A stretch of 17,780 nt of DNA from RUG754 sp045545455 (GTDB lineage: Bacteria; Bacillota; Clostridia; Peptostreptococcales; Anaerovoracaceae), in the NCBI GenBank assembly GCA_045545455.1, contig JAZQAY010000090.1:1-17780 (forward strand), in the 5' to 3' direction. A model generated the notes under the pieces. The model saw only the letters and a program-made list of their open reading frames with translations. It had not been told where the DNA came from and made no database searches. Made by a program: the position numbers and the translations under genes. How positions within the stretch are numbered: the stretch's first letter is position 1; every line of letters starts with the position of its first letter. Shown in pieces: positions 15,252 to 17,780 of the stretch.

Positions 15252-15569
15252 ATGACTAAGGAATTACATACACATGAACATCAGCATACACATGAGCACG
15301 GCCATCATCATTCTCCGGAGGAGAAGAAGAAACAGTTGAACCGCATATCCCGTGCCATCGGCCATCTTCAGCACGTGAAGGGTATGATCGAGAAGGATGA
15401 GGATTGCGCAGAAGTCCTCATGCAGCTTTCTGCAGTGAACTCTGCTTTAAGAAGCCTTGGCAAGGAGATCATAAACGAGCACATGACCCACTGCATCACT
15501 CACGCCATCGAGGACGGCGATACGGAAGCAGTTGAAGAATTCCAGAAGGCCATTAAAAAGTTCATATAA
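15252..15569 (+). CDS. CsoR/RcnR-family metal-sensing transcriptional repressor
   Basis: This 105-residue all-helical DNA-binding repressor belongs to the CsoR/RcnR/FrmR family. It releases DNA when metal binds. The family core is QLNRISRAIGHLQHVKGMIEKDEDC through EHMTHCI. Candidate ligands are C52, H77 and C81, the Cys-His-Cys pattern shared by Cu(I) CsoR and some Ni sensors. The first 20 residues hold nine His (HTHEH repeats), which is unusual and suits Ni, Co or Zn chelation. Placement directly before cbiM suggests a Co/Ni role, but Cu sensing cannot be excluded. GAGGAT (15243-15248) is a close ribosome binding site. It probably shares a transcript with the Cys-rich protein. Confidence 0.88.
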   Translation: MTKELHTHEHQHTHEHGHHHSPEEKKKQLNRISRAIGHLQHVKGMIEKDEDCAEVLMQLSAVNSALRSLGKEIINEHMTHCITHAIEDGDTEAVEEFQKAIKKFI

Positions 15570-15594
15570 CTGAGAGAAATCAAGGAATTCATAT

Positions 15595-15629
15595 CCCCCC
15601 TACCCGCTTGCGGGAGGGGGTTTTGTTTT
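15595..15629 (+). terminator. Terminator between the metal sensor and cbiM
   Basis: CCCCCT-A-CCCG (15596-15606) pairs with CGGGAGGGGG (15611-15620), with one bulged A and the loop CTTG. TTTTGTTTT (15621-15629) follows. The very G/C-rich tracts also resemble the G-tract centres of CsoR/RcnR-type operators. Confidence 0.85.
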
Positions 15630-15636
15630 GTAAAAT
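15608..15636 (+). promoter_or_regulatory. Possible promoter of cbiMQO
   Basis: TTGCGG (15608-15613), a 17-base spacer and TAAAAT (15631-15636) are the best elements before cbiM. The -35 is weak and lies in the terminator stem. The layout repeats that after feoB, where TTGCGG is also in the terminator arm. The G-tract lies between the two boxes. Confidence 0.35.
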
Positions 15637-15662
15637 AATAAAACAAAGAAAAGGAGAGACCT

Positions 15663-16682
15663 ATGCATATCCCTGAAAACTACCTGTCACCGGCAACCTG
15701 TGCGGTAATGACCGCGGCCATGGTTCCCGTGTGGGCACATTCGGTAAAAAAAGTAAAAGAAGAACTTCCCAAGGACAAGATCGCCATGGTAGGAGTTGGC
15801 GCTGCCTTTTCATTCCTCGGAATGATGTTCAACGTGCCTCTGATTGGCGGCACCACGGGACACGCAGTCGGAGGAACGCTGATCGCGCTGCTTTTCGGAC
15901 CGGAGGCAGCCTGTTTGGGTGTGTCGATAGCGCTTCTTTTGCAGGCGCTGATATTCGGTGACGGAGGGATACTGTCCTTCGGGGCCAACTGCTTCAACAT
16001 GGCCTACATCCTTCCTTTCGCAGGGTACGGTATCTACAGGCTGATCGCAGGCAAGGGAACGGAGGCAAAGCCCGGAAGGATATATGCGGGAGCCGCGATA
16101 GGTTCATATATAGGAATATGTCTGGCGGCACTGTTTTGCGCGGTCGAGTTCGGCATCCAGCCGCTTATCGCGCACGATGCTATGGGGAACGCGCTTTACT
16201 GCCCTTATGGACTGGATATAGCGATCCCCGCAATGATGATTCCGCACATGGCAGTTGCAGGCGTGATCGAAGCAGCCTTCACAGTTGCAGTATACGCCTT
16301 CGTCAGAAAGACTTCGCCGGATCTCACATATGACAGCATAAGACTTGAGACTCCGGTTGAGACGAAGAAAAGCCATGCTCCTGTTTTCGCTCTCGCTGCT
16401 GTTCTCATCGCAGCAACTCCTCTGGGACTTCTCGCTACAGGAACAGCCTGGGGCGAATGGGGAGCTGACGAGATCGCGGAGATCTCTGAGACCGGAGCTC
16501 CTTTAGGATACACTCCTCAGGGTATGGTGGACGGCTTCTCCATGGAAGCACCCATGCCGGACTACACGCTGGGAGAAGTGAACGAAGTAGCAGCCTATAT
16601 ACTGTCAGCAGTGATAGGCACCGCGCTTCTCGTCATCATTTTCAAACTTTTATCCAATGCACTGAGAGGAAAGAACGCTTAA
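15663..16682 (+). CDS. cbiM: CbiM/NikM-type substrate-binding membrane component of a cobalt/nickel ECF transporter
   Basis: This is the metal-selecting membrane protein (S component) of an energy-coupling-factor importer for Co(II) or Ni(II). It has 339 residues. The N-terminus MHIPENYLSP supplies Met1 and His2, which must be at the very start because they bind the metal, and His67 (TTGHAVGG) is the third ligand. Six or so membrane helices fill residues 10-215. The C-terminal part (about 235-339) has two more helices around a periplasmic loop (APLGYTPQGMVDG), like the CbiN/PDGLE-type fused domain of NikMN proteins. AAGGAG (15651-15656) is 6 bases upstream. Co versus Ni cannot be decided from sequence. 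cbiQ follows after 1 base. Confidence 0.92.
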   Translation: MHIPENYLSPATCAVMTAAMVPVWAHSVKKVKEELPKDKIAMVGVGAAFSFLGMMFNVPLIGGTTGHAVGGTLIALLFGPEAACLGVSIALLLQALIFGDGGILSFGANCFNMAYILPFAGYGIYRLIAGKGTEAKPGRIYAGAAIGSYIGICLAALFCAVEFGIQPLIAHDAMGNALYCPYGLDIAIPAMMIPHMAVAGVIEAAFTVAVYAFVRKTSPDLTYDSIRLETPVETKKSHAPVFALAAVLIAATPLGLLATGTAWGEWGADEIAEISETGAPLGYTPQGMVDGFSMEAPMPDYTLGEVNEVAAYILSAVIGTALLVIIFKLLSNALRGKNA

Positions 16683-16683
16683 G

Positions 16684-17397
16684 ATGCTTCCTGAATGGCT
16701 AAAAAAAACTGAAGATTACGCGCCGCCTTCGGATGGCGGTGCGTTTTTATATAAGACGCTGAGGAGCCTCGGAAGCGTAATGTCCGGACTTAAGGCTGAA
16801 GCGGGGAAAGAGGGAAGGTTCGAGCTTCCCGCCTGGCTCAAGCTTCTTCTGATGATCGCGCTTATCATCCTTACGTCTGTCACGCAGAGCAGGCTTGTGA
16901 TAATGGCCTGCGGTGCGATAGTTCTCGTTAGGCTTGCCCTGCTTCCAGCGGAGAGCATGCCGGGGATACTGAAGACCGCGCTCTTTGCAGGGGTCCTGGC
17001 AGCGGTACTCTATGCACCTGCTGTGATCATGGATCACGGGCTTCTCAGAAACGGTATCCGGCTTGTTGTAAAGGTGCTCATCTGCGTTACCGCCGTGGGC
17101 CTTTTCGGAAGGACCACCCAGTGGAACCACGTGACTGCGGCTCTTAGAAAATTCCACATACCGGGAGTAGTGATCTTCACCATAGATATTACATTCAGAT
17201 ATATCGTGCTTCTGGGTAAACTCATGGAGGATCTGCTAACCGCGGTAAGTCTCAGATCAGTCGGAAAAAACAATAAAAAATACAGTTCCGTGGGCGGGGT
17301 CATGGGAGTGACCTTCCTGAGGGGAACTGAGATGAACAAAGAAATGTACGAAGCCATGCAGTGCAGGGGCTTCACAGATGATTACAAAGGACTGTAA
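16684..17397 (+). CDS. cbiQ: CbiQ, ECF transporter T component
   Basis: CbiQ/EcfT is the transmembrane scaffold that couples ATP hydrolysis by CbiO to movement of CbiM. The 237 residues include membrane helices at about 52-66, 70-88, 96-116, 126-142 and 160-180. The cytoplasmic coupling region carries the two short Ala-Arg-Gly-type motifs that insert into the ATPase grooves, here AVSLRSVG (187-194) and AMQCRG (224-229). The first is degenerate, with Ser-Val where Arg-Gly is common. One base separates it from cbiM, and the stop codon directly abuts the cbiO start, so the three are co-translated. Confidence 0.93.
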   Translation: MLPEWLKKTEDYAPPSDGGAFLYKTLRSLGSVMSGLKAEAGKEGRFELPAWLKLLLMIALIILTSVTQSRLVIMACGAIVLVRLALLPAESMPGILKTALFAGVLAAVLYAPAVIMDHGLLRNGIRLVVKVLICVTAVGLFGRTTQWNHVTAALRKFHIPGVVIFTIDITFRYIVLLGKLMEDLLTAVSLRSVGKNNKKYSSVGGVMGVTFLRGTEMNKEMYEAMQCRGFTDDYKGL

Positions 17398-17780
17398 ATG
17401 GCTTTTATAGAACTGAAAAACATATATTTTGAATACGAAAAGAGTGAGCCGGTGCTGGAAGACTTCTCTCTCACGATTGAAGAGGGAAGCTGCGTGATCA
17501 TAAGAGGCGACAACGGCTCCGGAAAGACCACTCTCTTCAGGATCCTGAACGGCCTGTCCTTCGGGGGATCAGGCGAGTACCTGTTTAAAGGAACGAAGAT
17601 AGACGCTCAGTATCTTAAGGATAATTCACAGGCGAAGCGGTTCCACAAGGCAGTCGGTTATCTCTTTCAGAACCCGGATACCATGCTGTTCAACTCATCG
17701 GTATATGATGAGATAGCCTTCGGACCCAGGCAGATGGGACTTACAGATGAAGAGGTGGACGAAAGGGGAGTCGGGGGCCG
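17398..17780 (+). CDS. cbiO: CbiO, ECF transporter ATP-binding protein, 3' partial
   Basis: This is the ABC-type ATPase that powers the CbiMQO importer. The ATG at 17398 directly follows the cbiQ stop. The 127 visible residues contain Walker A GDNGSGKTT (37-45), the Q loop YLFQNPD with Gln91, and the EcfA-like FNSSVYDEIAFGP segment (98-110). The signature, Walker B and H loop lie beyond the window end. The last residues visible (DERGVGG) are less typical, which may reflect the truncated end. A cobalt or nickel substrate is assigned from cbiM, not from this protein. Confidence 0.93.
   Translation, partial: MAFIELKNIYFEYEKSEPVLEDFSLTIEEGSCVIIRGDNGSGKTTLFRILNGLSFGGSGEYLFKGTKIDAQYLKDNSQAKRFHKAVGYLFQNPDTMLFNSSVYDEIAFGPRQMGLTDEEVDERGVGG

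Overview
The window looks like the origin-proximal part of a Clostridia chromosome (Bacillota), most likely a gut or rumen Lachnospiraceae-type anaerobe. The basis is the dnaN-recF-gyrB-gyrA order, strong AGGAGG-type ribosome binding sites, intrinsic terminators, and small-protein families that travel with FeoB in that group. The assignment is by gene content, not by a search. Every gene I accept is on the + strand, which fits co-orientation with replication from an origin upstream of dnaN. No rRNA, tRNA, CRISPR array or insertion sequence is visible.

Region 1 (1-7887) is the replication and topology block. It holds dnaN (5' end cut by the window), recF, a terminator, a strong promoter, then gyrB and gyrA. 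Joined to gyrA by TAATG and ATGA overlaps are a degenerate RsbW/SpoIIAB-like anti-sigma factor and a SigB/SigF-type sigma factor. Base composition changes sharply between recF (AT-rich) and gyrB (near balanced).

Region 2 (7888-9355) begins with about 375 bases that hold no credible gene. Most of it is one long imperfect inverted repeat (7881-8185) that reaches back over the sigma-factor stop codon. trpS and a strong terminator follow.

Region 3 (9357-14962) is the most interesting part. A small hydrophobic-anchor protein (DUF6110-like), a P-type metal ATPase whose membrane motif reads Ser-Cys-Ala instead of Cys-Pro-Cys, a 26-residue membrane peptide and a membrane-anchored HMA-domain protein form an operon. 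feoA and feoB follow with their own control regions. This resembles a ferrosome (fez) iron-storage cluster beside the Feo ferrous-iron importer. The same dyad, GTTAG-N6-CTAAC, occurs three times exactly and once nearly exactly, in front of the ATPase operon, feoA and feoB, which points to one shared metal-responsive regulator.

Region 4 (14970-17780) has a FeoB-associated Cys-rich membrane protein, a CsoR/RcnR-family metal sensor with a His-rich tail, and a cobalt/nickel ECF importer (cbiM, cbiQ, and cbiO cut by the window end). Regions 3 and 4 together form a transition-metal import, storage and sensing island.
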